Shown: positions 1 to 6,136 of the stretch, piece after piece
Layout: the number at the start of each line of letters is the position of its first letter
Position numbering within the stretch: the stretch's first letter is position 1
Assembly: GCA_902477915.1 (NCBI GenBank)
Contig: CABSJA010000042.1
Location: 1-15,892, forward strand
DNA from: an uncultured Veillonella sp.
Lineage (GTDB): Bacteria; Bacillota; Negativicutes; Veillonellales; Veillonellaceae
Direction of reading: 5' to 3'
DNA length: 15,892 nucleotides
Notes under the pieces: model-generated
Told to the model about the DNA's origin: nothing
What the model saw: the letters and a program-made list of their open reading frames with translations, nothing else
The model's database searches: none
Program-made: the position numbers and the translations under genes

Positions 1-15
1 ACTTCTATGTGGTTT

Positions 16-33
16 TCAGAGTACAAACTCTGA
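16..33 (+). other. Hairpin in the spacer just before 5S rRNA
   Basis: A perfect 7-bp stem (16-22 with 27-33) closes a 4-nt loop, three bases before the 5S 5' end. A stem here in an rRNA operon is most simply a 23S-5S spacer processing element for the rRNA maturation RNases. The structure is seen; the role is inferred. Confidence 0.45.
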
Positions 34-36
34 CAG

Positions 37-154
37 ATTCAGTGGCGATGGCTATGAGGATCCACCTGTTCCCATCTCGAACACAGTAGTTAAGCTCATA
101 AACGCCGAAAGTACTTGGCTGGAGACGGCCTGGGAGGATAGGAAGCCGCTGATT
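37..154 (+). rRNA. rrf: 5S ribosomal RNA
   Basis: About 118 nt with the 5S hallmarks: the conserved loop reading CCCATCTCGAACACAG, the GAAAGTACTTGG segment, and a closing helix I pairing 37-46 with 145-154 (one mismatch, one G-U). It is a structural RNA of the large ribosomal subunit. Its position at the left edge followed at once by a strong terminator shows it is the last gene of an rRNA operon whose 16S and 23S lie outside the window. Ends are set from helix I and could be off by one or two bases. Confidence 0.95.
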
Positions 155-160
155 AAGCAT

Positions 161-201
161 AAAATAGAGGGTCAACCCTAAAGGGTTGGCCCTCTATTTT
201 T
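161..201 (+). terminator. Rho-independent terminator of the rRNA operon
   Basis: A 19-bp stem (161-179 with 182-200, one G-U pair) with a 2-nt loop ends in a T-run, 6 bases after 5S. The left arm begins with AAAA, so the same hairpin could also stop transcription from the right. A second 7-bp hairpin with loop TAAC follows directly at 201-218 but has no T-tract. Confidence 0.93.
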
Positions 202-284
202 GTGCTCTAACGAGCACATTCTAATTCCTTCTAGAGCCGTTTCCAGCCAAGGTTGTACAAGTAATATCTATGTGTATTGACAAT

Positions 285-506
285 ACAGGCGGCGTGGGAA
301 GCCTAGGGCAATAGGGCGTAAAGGAGTGCAGCGACGCATACGTCCATTGCATCAGGTTCGACGAAGCCCTTAAGGTATATTCTTTATTTTAGAGCATAGT
401 CTTAACTACTGCCATGGGCGAGTGTGATAGGAAGCCGCGGCTAGTGGTAGATATAAACCCTATCTAACCGATACCGCGGTGCGTAGCACTTATGGTATCG
501 CACCGT
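285..506 (+). ncRNA. Candidate structured non-coding RNA, family not recognised
   Basis: Several good stems follow one another: 287-290 with 301-304; a long stem 308-312 plus 314-320 with 339-345 plus 346-350 (12 bp, one bulged A, one G-U); 394-400 with 405-412 (7 bp, one bulged C); 426-431 with 459-464; and 469-475 with 494-500 (7 bp). CCGCGG occurs at 435-440 inside one loop and again at 474-479, so a long-range or alternative pairing is possible, and 477-483 can alternatively pair with 499-505. The loops are purine-rich on the plus strand (GGGAA, AAGGAG), and a T-loop-like GGTTCGA lies at 355-361, which favours plus as the sense strand. Hallmarks of tmRNA, RNase P RNA, SRP RNA and T-box leaders were looked for and not found. 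Ends, promoter and function are unknown. Confidence 0.45.
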
Positions 507-623
507 AAATCAGTTGAGTAAATTCAGATATATGTAAATAAATAGCATTATATAGGCACAACGTGCCAATGTTACCGAACAGTAAACCCGTTGAGTTACT
601 TTAAATGTATGTAAATAACAAGC
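478..623 (+). repeat. Diverged tandem duplication, 77-nt period
   Basis: Bases 478-546 and 555-623 align without gaps at 47 of 69 positions; the last 34 bases of each (513-546, 590-623) match at 27 of 34. Each copy starts with a 5-bp hairpin with a 3-nt loop (478-482 with 486-490; 555-559 with 563-567). Between copies the stem bases differ but pairing is kept: T-A becomes C-G, G-C becomes A-T, and G-T becomes G-C. This compensation is direct evidence that the hairpin matters as RNA or as a palindromic site. Confidence 0.6.
547..575 (-). promoter_or_regulatory. Possible minus-strand promoter facing the structured block
   Basis: On the minus strand a perfect TATAAT (547-552) lies 17 bp from GTAACA (570-575, 4 of 6 matches to TTGACA). 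It would start a transcript near 540 running antisense to the structured block towards the rRNA terminator. In AT-rich DNA such matches arise by chance, so this is weak. Confidence 0.25.
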
Positions 624-649
624 CCCATGATCATCAAATCACAGGGCTT
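620..649 (+). terminator. Terminator-like hairpin at the end of the spacer
   Basis: A 6-bp stem (620-625 with 644-649) encloses a second short stem (628-631 with 638-641) and is followed by a T-rich but interrupted stretch. It could end a transcript from the structured block. The T-tract is poor, so strength and direction are uncertain. Confidence 0.4.
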
Positions 650-680
650 ATTTATAACTTATATTATTAATTATATATAC

Positions 681-706
681 AAAAAAAGAGCCGCCTAAGC
701 AGCTCT
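681..706 (-). terminator. Rho-independent terminator of the Mop gene
   Basis: Read on the minus strand, an 8-bp stem (706-699 with 694-687, one G-U) with loop TTAG is followed by a run of seven Ts, 7 bases after the Mop stop codon. Confidence 0.9.
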
Positions 707-713
707 AGATTTA

Positions 714-923
714 TTATTCTATACCAACCATTACGTTAGTAGCTTTGATAACAGCATATACTTCTTTGCCTACTGTTAAGCCCAATTCTTTAACAGATTG
801 AACTGTAATGTCAGCAGTAATGATATTATCGTTACCTACATTAATTTTCACAATTGCATTTACGGCACCTTCTTGAATTTCTACGATAGTACCTTTTAAT
901 TGGTTTCTTGCGCTTAATTTCAT
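714..923 (-). CDS. mop: Molybdenum-pterin/molybdate-binding Mop protein (molbindin, TOBE fold)
   Basis: A 69-residue protein made of a single Mop domain, the usual length for molbindins. It begins MKLSARNQLKG, and the SARNQL-G segment is the family signature; the end NVMVGIE is also typical. Molbindins are small cytoplasmic oligomers that bind molybdate or tungstate and are thought to buffer or store the oxyanion for molybdenum-enzyme assembly. The start is ATG at 921-923, preceded by AAGGAG at the right distance (930-935). A longer reading frame runs upstream through the tRNA gene and is not credible. The gene stands alone, with its own terminator; the AT-rich upstream stretch has more than one TATAAT but no clear -35. 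No molybdate transporter gene is in the window. Confidence 0.92.
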   Translation of the reverse strand: MKLSARNQLKGTIVEIQEGAVNAIVKINVGNDNIITADITVQSVKELGLTVGKEVYAVIKATNVMVGIE

Positions 924-990
924 ATTTGGCTCCTTATAAGAATTATATAATACATTCAAATTTATATTTATTATATCATTATATATAAAA

Positions 991-1020
991 AAGGCCATGA
1001 TGTATATCACATCATGGTTT
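991..1020 (-). terminator. Terminator of the tRNA-Gly gene
   Basis: A perfect 9-bp stem (995-1003 with 1009-1017) with a 5-nt loop is flanked by A-run and T-run, so it can act on either strand. On the minus strand it sits 9 bases after the tRNA CCA end and is followed by a T-run, so it most likely ends the tRNA transcript and insulates the Mop gene. Confidence 0.8.
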
Positions 1021-1028
1021 TTTATGCA

Positions 1029-1102
1029 TGGAGCGGGCGAAGGGAATCGAACCCTCCTCTCAAGCTTGGGAAGCTCGCATTCTACCGATGAACTACGCCC
1101 GC
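1029..1102 (-). tRNA. tRNA-Gly(CCC)
   Basis: A full cloverleaf on the minus strand: acceptor GCGGGCG pairing with CGCCCGC, D arm with GTTC and GAAT, anticodon stem CGAGC with GCTTG, seven-base loop TTCCCAA giving anticodon CCC (1068-1070), and the T arm with TTCGATT. The discriminator T and the CCA tail (1031-1029) are encoded in the DNA. It closely resembles E. coli tRNA-Gly(CCC) as I remember it. It reads the glycine codon GGG, a minor codon in AT-rich genomes. Confidence 0.95.
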
Positions 1103-1113
1103 AGGATGTACAT

Positions 1114-1143
1114 ATTGTATCATATATGTATCTATACATTCAA
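1114..1143 (-). promoter_or_regulatory. Promoter of tRNA-Gly(CCC)
   Basis: On the minus strand TTGAAT (1138-1143) and TACAAT (1114-1119) are 18 bp apart, placing the transcription start about 5 bases before the tRNA 5' end. The fit to a sigma-70-type promoter and the position agree. Confidence 0.6.
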
Positions 1144-1194
1144 GTAAAGTTAGTCGTCATGAATATACCTATAGTGGTAGTTGTATTGTATTGT

Positions 1195-1230
1195 TATAAT
1201 AATAGAGGTATAAAGTAATAGAAAAGGAGG
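1195..1230 (+). promoter_or_regulatory. Possible -10 box and ribosome binding site of the PepSY gene
   Basis: TATAAT at 1195-1200 lacks a good -35 at 17-18 bp. AAAGGAGG at 1223-1230 is a near-perfect Shine-Dalgarno sequence 7 bases before the ATG at 1238 and decides that start over the out-of-frame ATG at 1234. Confidence 0.4.
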
Positions 1231-1237
1231 CATATGT

Positions 1238-2563
1238 ATGTCAAAGATTTATAAAATCCATAAATGGTTATCTATAGTTTCTGTGATATTTTTCTTAATG
1301 TTCTGTATTACAGGGCTTATCCTCATGTTCAGAACTGAATTAAATGCGTGGGCTCAAGGGGGCACGAACCATACCTCATCTTCAATGGCTATGGGGCAAG
1401 AAGAGACACCTATTTTTGATTATGCTGATGAAGGGGCTCTACTAGTTAAGGCAAAATATCCGTCAAAGGATATTTTAAATATTTCTCCTGCCATGGGTGC
1501 TTCACATCTTTTACGGTATCGTATTATTGAATCATCAGCTACCGTAGCACCTCCAGCACGTATGGGTATGGGAGGGGACTATGCATTATATAATCCTGAA
1601 ACAAAGGCTCTCATTACTACCCATCATGAAACACCTGCTCATCCTTGGGTTCGAAGTGTATTACATACGCTTCATCAACTACATACAAGATTAGATCTCG
1701 GAAAAACTGGGATTTATATTGTAACAATTTTATCTTTTTTATGTGCTTTATCGATTATTTCTGGTATTTTCTTATATGGTCCATTTCGTAAAAGTTTTGC
1801 AAAATCTGCAGTATTGTCAAATCATATGAAATTAAGTTCATTGCATCGAGAGTTTGCAATGGTTGCTACTGTATGGGGATTTATCTTATGTATTACAGGT
1901 GTATGGATAGGTGGATTTTTTATTGCCAATGACAGCTATAATGCAGATGTACTACATACTGCAAAGCAAGAGCTTTCATCGGATCAATCCGAAATTTTAC
2001 AACCATCCGAAGCTATTTCTCGCATTATGAAAGCTTATCCAGATCGTCAGCTTATATCTATTGATTATCCATCCAAATTTAATGACCATCACTATGCATT
2101 TTATTTAGGTGCTGAAAATGATGATGATCCTGCTATGTTTTTGGGACAGCCTGTCTATGCTAATTTACATGCTGATTCTGCTAAGGATATGTATTCTACA
2201 AAAACAATACCATGGTATTTTACTGGTATGACTACAATGATTAATCTCCATATTCATAATCATAATACAATGGTGCTTAAAATATTATGGGCCATCTGGG
2301 ATATAGTTCTTATTATAGGTATTATAACAGGCATTATGATGACTATTATAAAGAAATTTGTTAAATCTCGTGCTATGGAATCTAGAGCACCCGTTGAGAT
2401 ACAACATGTTTGGCGTAAACCTATCCTTTATAGTATTTTAGTTCTCCTAGGTTTTATTGTGCCTCTTTGGTCTAATCCAATCACAAATAGTATAGCTGCC
2501 ATTTGTTTAAGCATTCCACTTATTGGATTCTTAATTTCTCTGATCAGAGAGAATAATTATTAA
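1238..2563 (+). CDS. PepSY-associated transmembrane protein (possible heme/iron-linked reductase family)
   Basis: A 441-residue inner-membrane protein of the PepSY-TM family. Predicted membrane segments by eye: about 11-32, 158-181, 207-229, 355-375, 395-412 and 417-436, with two large loops (33-157 and 230-350) expected outside the membrane. It opens with the family's KIHKWLS motif and carries conserved-looking histidines near the membrane: H8, a spaced set H143/H146/H149, H203, and H338/H340/H342. Some family members (FoxB, PiuB and FpvG types) are known or thought to reduce ferric siderophores using b-type heme, and histidines so placed could ligate heme; that is inference here. No TonB receptor or siderophore gene is adjacent. 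It is not obviously in an operon with the nhaA genes, being followed by a 192-bp gap with its own promoter candidate. A 14-bp perfect palindrome (2537-2550) lies in its last codons. Confidence 0.85.
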   Translation: MSKIYKIHKWLSIVSVIFFLMFCITGLILMFRTELNAWAQGGTNHTSSSMAMGQEETPIFDYADEGALLVKAKYPSKDILNISPAMGASHLLRYRIIESSATVAPPARMGMGGDYALYNPETKALITTHHETPAHPWVRSVLHTLHQLHTRLDLGKTGIYIVTILSFLCALSIISGIFLYGPFRKSFAKSAVLSNHMKLSSLHREFAMVATVWGFILCITGVWIGGFFIANDSYNADVLHTAKQELSSDQSEILQPSEAISRIMKAYPDRQLISIDYPSKFNDHHYAFYLGAENDDDPAMFLGQPVYANLHADSAKDMYSTKTIPWYFTGMTTMINLHIHNHNTMVLKILWAIWDIVLIIGIITGIMMTIIKKFVKSRAMESRAPVEIQHVWRKPILYSILVLLGFIVPLWSNPITNSIAAICLSIPLIGFLISLIRENNY

Positions 2564-2654
2564 TCAGTATTTTATTAGTTTGCTCCATAAGTATAAGTAT
2601 GTCGCAAATGTTTGATTACTCTAGACTTAATCCGCATGGTTCATCATTAGTTTA

Positions 2655-2684
2655 TTGATTATTTTCGAAGTGAAATGATATAAT
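2655..2684 (+). promoter_or_regulatory. Promoter candidate for the nhaA pair
   Basis: TTGATT (2655-2660) and a perfect TATAAT (2679-2684) are 18 bp apart, and a TG two bases upstream of the -10 makes it an extended -10. The leader to the first nhaA start would be about 65 nt. The gap holds no other recognisable element. Confidence 0.5.
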
Positions 2685-2755
2685 AAATTTAAATAAATGA
2701 TTTTTATGTATAGAAATTTGTATTTATATTTATAATTGAGAAAGTGGTAGTTACT

Positions 2756-3910
2756 ATGAATTATATAAAAGCATTTATTCAGTCTGAATCATCTGGCGGT
2801 ATTATGCTCTTACTTGCCGCTATTCTTGGTGTTATTACAGCAAACTCTCCATTAGCAGAACAGTATTTTTCCTTAATGCACGTCTATTGGGGACCAATGG
2901 ATATACTGGAATGGGTTAATGATGGGTTAATGGCACTCTTTTTCCTATATGTAGGGCTAGCGATTAAATCAGAAATGATTTCTGGCGAATTGAATACAAA
3001 TTCAAAAAGAGTATTACCACTCTTAGCCGCTTTTGCAGGTGTTGTTACACCTGCTTTAGTATATTTCTTAATTGCTGGTTCTGTCCCTGAGTATACCCAT
3101 GGATGGGGGATTCCAACAGCTACAGATATTGCATTTGCCATAGGTGTTATTATGATGCTTGGTAAACGTGTATCTCAAGCTATGAAAGCTTTTCTTTCTG
3201 CCTTAGCTGTTATTGATGATTTAATTGCTATTATCGTTATAGCTATCTTCTACGGTGCCGGTGTAGACTTTCCGTATTTGATTGGTGCCGCTATCGTAAC
3301 AGGCGCATTGTGGTATACTAATAAACAGGGGTATGTGAGACCCGTATTATATGGTGTATTGGGTGCAGTTCTTTGGTATTTTGTATTAAAATCTGGCGTT
3401 CATGCAACTATTGCTGGGGTTGTCTTAGCTATGACGATTCCTGCAACAGGTAAACTTGACGGTGAAACAGTATATCCTATGCATAAATGGGCAGATAAAC
3501 TGAAGCATTGGGTTAATTTTTTAATTATTCCTTTATTTAGTTTCTTAAATGCAGGGGTATCCTTTGCTGATGTTTCAGTAGATCACTTATTCCATCCTGT
3601 TGTACTAGGCGTTTCATTAGGCCTTATTTTAGGTAAACAGTTTGGTATTTTCTCTGCAGTTTTCGTTCTGGTTAAATCTAAGATTATCAAAATGCCTACT
3701 AATACAACATGGCCAGAGGTTTATGGTACTGCTATCGTTTGTGGTATTGGTTTTACTATGAGCTTATTTGTAGCTACATTGGCATTTCCACCTGGTGTCA
3801 ATCAAGAAATGTCTAAAATTGGTATCTTTATAGGTTCTATTATTTCTGGTTTATTAGGTGCTATAGTCTTAATTTTGGCATATAAAATAAGAACTTTTAA
3901 GCATAAATAA
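2756..3910 (+). CDS. nhaA: Na+/H+ antiporter NhaA, first copy (divergent pH-sensor segment)
   Basis: A 384-residue member of the NhaA family, near the usual length, with about 11-12 hydrophobic segments. The transport core is intact: T123 and D124 in PTATDIAFAIG and the adjacent pair D154 and D155 in AVIDDL match E. coli T132/D133 and D163/D164, and K284 in LGKQFG matches K300. The family exchanges cytoplasmic Na+ or Li+ for external protons. The segment equal to E. coli L-E78-V-K-R81-E82 reads LAIKSE here, so the E78 and R81 equivalents are A69 and S72; these residues take part in pH sensing in E. coli. I chose ATG at 2756 because AAGTGG lies 8 bases upstream and the protein then starts MNYIKAF, like the family; a GTG four codons earlier is in frame but overlaps that site. 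The second nhaA follows after 28 bp. Confidence 0.93.
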   Translation: MNYIKAFIQSESSGGIMLLLAAILGVITANSPLAEQYFSLMHVYWGPMDILEWVNDGLMALFFLYVGLAIKSEMISGELNTNSKRVLPLLAAFAGVVTPALVYFLIAGSVPEYTHGWGIPTATDIAFAIGVIMMLGKRVSQAMKAFLSALAVIDDLIAIIVIAIFYGAGVDFPYLIGAAIVTGALWYTNKQGYVRPVLYGVLGAVLWYFVLKSGVHATIAGVVLAMTIPATGKLDGETVYPMHKWADKLKHWVNFLIIPLFSFLNAGVSFADVSVDHLFHPVVLGVSLGLILGKQFGIFSAVFVLVKSKIIKMPTNTTWPEVYGTAIVCGIGFTMSLFVATLAFPPGVNQEMSKIGIFIGSIISGLLGAIVLILAYKIRTFKHK

Positions 3911-3938
3911 TGAACGTATTATATTAGGAAGGAATCAT

Positions 3939-5111
3939 ATGGAACGGATATTTGTATTTTTACGTTCTCCTGGTTCGGCGACTGCTGTTCTACTAGGAGC
4001 TACACTTATTGCATTAATCGTAGCAAACTCTCCATTAACGACACAGTATATGTCACTTGTTAATTTAAAGCTAGGTCCATTAACAACGATGGAGTGGGTT
4101 AATGATGCACTAATGGCAATTTTCTTCCTCTTTGTTGGGTTAGAAGTAAAGCGTGAATTAGTAAGTGGTGAACTTAATACGAATGCTAAGCGTATTATGC
4201 CAGGTGTTGCTGCATTATTTGGTGTGTTGGTACCTGCTATTATTTACTATCTTATTGCTGGTTCTAGTGAAGTGTATGTTCATGGTTGGGCTATTCCAAC
4301 CGCGACTGACATTGCTTTTGCTATAGGTGTTATAACTGCTTTGGGTTCTAGAGTTCCTAACTCTATGAAGGTGTTTTTGACCGCCTTAGCGGTTATTGAT
4401 GACTTAATTGCCATCATTGTTATTGCTATTTTTTATGCATCGAATCTTAATCTTTTTTATCTAGTAGGTGCTGTTATTGTAACGGGCTTATTGATTTACT
4501 GTAATCGGTCTGGTTACGTTAGATCTTTATCTTATATCATTCTTGGTTTAATTTTATGGTATTGTATTCTTCGGTCTGGATTACATGCTACTATGGCTGG
4601 TGTAATCTTGGCGATGACAATTCCTGAACGGGGTAAGATTGGTCGTAAATATGTTAGACCAATGCAACATTGGGAACATTATTTATCTAACTGGGTAAGC
4701 TTTGTGATTGTTCCTATTTTTGCTTTCTTTAATGCCGGTGTAAGTCTTGCTGGATTCGGTGTAGCAGATTTAACACATCCTGTTGTTTTAGGTGTTGCAC
4801 TAGGCCTTATTTTAGGTAAACAAATCGGTATCTTTGGTGCTATGTTTGGGATGATTAAGTTAGGTATTGTACCTATGCCAGCAGAAGCTAACTGGAAATT
4901 TATTTATGGTACATCCATTGTATGTGGTATTGGTTTTACTATGAGTATATTTGTTTCCGTTTTAGCTTTTGATCCAGGTCATGCTCAAGAGATGGCTAAA
5001 GGTGGCGTATTAATCGGTTCCATCATTTCTGCTGTTATTGGCTATACTTACTTACGCATTATTGGTGCTAAGCGTAAGGAATGCCATATAGGTGTATATC
5101 ATAACTGTTAA
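3939..5111 (+). CDS. nhaA: Na+/H+ antiporter NhaA, second copy
   Basis: A 390-residue NhaA paralogue of the preceding gene; the two proteins line up nearly without gaps, so key residues share numbers. It keeps the ion-binding D124, the D154/D155 pair and K284, and unlike the first copy it keeps the full pH-sensor signature LEVKRE with E69, R72 and E73. It should be an electrogenic Na+/H+ antiporter of the cytoplasmic membrane. AGGAAGG at 3926-3932 precedes the ATG at good spacing. It probably forms a two-gene transcript with the first copy and is ended by the long hairpin at 5134-5207. The C-terminus (after YLRIIG) carries a short cysteine- and histidine-containing tail absent from the first copy. 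Tandem duplication followed by divergence is the simplest history. Confidence 0.95.
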   Translation: MERIFVFLRSPGSATAVLLGATLIALIVANSPLTTQYMSLVNLKLGPLTTMEWVNDALMAIFFLFVGLEVKRELVSGELNTNAKRIMPGVAALFGVLVPAIIYYLIAGSSEVYVHGWAIPTATDIAFAIGVITALGSRVPNSMKVFLTALAVIDDLIAIIVIAIFYASNLNLFYLVGAVIVTGLLIYCNRSGYVRSLSYIILGLILWYCILRSGLHATMAGVILAMTIPERGKIGRKYVRPMQHWEHYLSNWVSFVIVPIFAFFNAGVSLAGFGVADLTHPVVLGVALGLILGKQIGIFGAMFGMIKLGIVPMPAEANWKFIYGTSIVCGIGFTMSIFVSVLAFDPGHAQEMAKGGVLIGSIISAVIGYTYLRIIGAKRKECHIGVYHNC

Positions 5112-5133
5112 AATTAAATAGTTATTATAAAAG

Positions 5134-5208
5134 TCTCCATTATTGACTGTCTATATAATCAAAACGTAAAAACTTTACTTGATTGGGCAGACTATAATGG
5201 AGATTTTT
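5134..5208 (+). terminator. Long two-tier hairpin terminator after nhaA
   Basis: A 10-bp perfect outer stem (5134-5143 with 5194-5203) is followed by a T-run. Inside it lie further paired arms (5157-5162 with 5180-5185 and 5166-5170 with 5174-5178), giving a 70-nt structure instead of the usual short hairpin. Confidence 0.75.
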
Positions 5209-5366
5209 CATTGCTATACTATATTTCTATGCTATATATGTAGTACTAGATTTGAGATATAGTTAATAATGTGCATTATATATGCATTTTTTGTATTGCT
5301 ATGTCAAAATGGTTTATAGATTATTTAAAACTGTATAGTATACTACTGATGTAAGGTGAGGTGTAT

Positions 5367-5975
5367 ATGGTTAAGAAAATAATTATCGCATGTACGCTTG
5401 TTTGTATGACTACAATGGTATCTTCCGTATCATTGGCAAAAACGATTGATCGGGGACAACGGGGGCACCATGTTAGCAAGGTGCAAACCATGTTAAAGCA
5501 TCAAGGTTTTTTACATGATTCTGTTGATGGTATTTACGGTCATAATACGGAACAAGCTGTACGGAAATTTCAAAAGTCAAAGGGACTCGCTGTAGATGGT
5601 CGCGTTGGTCCTAGCACGATGAATGCTTTAGAAAAGATGGAGACTCGTTATGGTGGACATGGTACAGAATTAAGTCATAATGGGGTGCCAAATAAATACT
5701 CTCGAGTTTTAACTATGCAAGCTAGTGCTTATTCTGCTCAAGATCCTGGCAATGGTAATTATACGGCTACAGGTAGTCGCTTAAAGAAGGGCATCGTATC
5801 TGTAGATCCAAAATTAATTCCATTAGGTACGCGATTATACATTGAAGGTTATGGTTATGCTGTAGCTGATGATGTTGGTGGCGCTATTAAAGGTCATAGA
5901 ATTGACTTAGCTTATGATTCTCGTTCTGAAGCATTGCAGTTTGGTCGTCAAACTGTGAAGGTTTACGTTTTATAA
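5367..5975 (+). CDS. Secreted peptidoglycan-binding 3D-domain protein (putative cell-wall lytic enzyme)
   Basis: A 202-residue secreted protein. Residues 1-24 form a signal peptide with a KK start, a hydrophobic core and a likely cut after SLA. About 28-88 is a peptidoglycan-binding type 1 domain (VQTMLKHQGF, DGIYGHNTEQAV and AVDGRVGPST are its usual features). About 115-202 is a 3D domain, named for three conserved aspartates; candidates here are D147, D168/D169 in ADDVGG and D180 in HRID. 3D domains have the double-psi barrel fold of MltA-type lytic transglycosylases, so a muramidase-like role in wall remodelling is likely but not proven for this architecture (B. subtilis YuiC and YocH are relatives). 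ATG at 5367 is preceded by AAGGTGAGG; a GTG two codons earlier lies inside that site. The gene stands alone with its own terminator. Confidence 0.88.
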   Translation: MVKKIIIACTLVCMTTMVSSVSLAKTIDRGQRGHHVSKVQTMLKHQGFLHDSVDGIYGHNTEQAVRKFQKSKGLAVDGRVGPSTMNALEKMETRYGGHGTELSHNGVPNKYSRVLTMQASAYSAQDPGNGNYTATGSRLKKGIVSVDPKLIPLGTRLYIEGYGYAVADDVGGAIKGHRIDLAYDSRSEALQFGRQTVKVYVL

Positions 5976-5976
5976 T

Positions 5977-6057
5977 AAAAACTCTCTAGTACATATAATA
6001 GTGTAATAGACTATAAGGTCTAAAATTACAGTGTTATATGAGGACTAGAGAGTTTTT
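5977..6057 (+). terminator. Long two-tier hairpin terminator after the 3D-domain gene
   Basis: A perfect 14-bp outer stem (5977-5990 with 6044-6057) starts one base after the stop codon and ends in a T-run. Inner arms around TGTAAT/ATTACA and AGAC/GTCT extend the pairing. Because the left arm starts with a run of As, it may work in both directions. Confidence 0.8.
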
Positions 6058-6059
6058 AT

Positions 6060-6114
6060 TTTGCCGAATTATAGTGTTTCTATAACCTCGAATATTCGGA
6101 AATTATGGTATAAT
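6060..6114 (+). promoter_or_regulatory. PurBox-like inverted pair and -10 box upstream of purR
   Basis: The B. subtilis PurR site, as I recall it, is AWWWCCGAACWWT, used as an inverted pair 16-17 nt apart. Bases 6091-6103 match the inverted form at 12 of 13 positions (core ATTCGG), and 6060-6072 match the forward form at 10 of 13 (core CCGAAT). They are 18 nt apart in the expected facing orientation. A perfect TATAAT follows at 6109-6114 with no good -35, so binding at 6091-6103 would cover the -35 region. This suggests autoregulation of purR. Confidence 0.5.
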
Positions 6115-6136
6115 AAACATAGATATATTTGAAATA

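Larger units (their letters stand above)
201..660. other. Protein-gene-free spacer, 460 bp
   Basis: No open reading frame of convincing length or with a ribosome binding site is present. The stretch holds a small hairpin (201-218), a GC-rich stem-dense block (about 285-506, listed separately), a diverged tandem duplication (478-546 and 555-623) and a terminator-like hairpin (620-649). Positions 301-360 contain 34 G or C in 60, against 18 in 60 at 601-660, which is the usual contrast between a structured RNA and AT-rich flanks. A perfect TTGACA at 277-282 has no matching -10 box at normal spacing. Confidence 0.7.

Noticed and set aside
414..467. A short ATG-started frame of 17 codons in the structured block
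   Set aside because: No ribosome binding site, and the bases are better explained by base-paired stems.
465..506. T-box-like TACCGCGG in the structured spacer
   Set aside because: Only the 3' half of the T-box consensus matches; the AGGGTGG part and the stem I features are missing, and no aminoacyl-tRNA synthetase or amino-acid gene follows on the plus strand.
285..506. tmRNA, RNase P RNA or SRP RNA as identity of the structured block
   Set aside because: There is no tag-peptide frame with tRNA-like ends, no RNase P core motifs such as GAGGAAAGTCC, and no SRP apical-loop motif.
714..1139. A 141-residue minus-strand reading frame containing the Mop protein at its C-terminus
   Set aside because: Its first half is a translation of the tRNA-Gly gene and its terminator. 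The Shine-Dalgarno at 930-935 and family length support the 69-residue form starting at 923.
997..1218. A 73-residue plus-strand reading frame over the tRNA gene
   Set aside because: It reads antisense through the terminator and tRNA, has no ribosome binding site and resembles no protein family.
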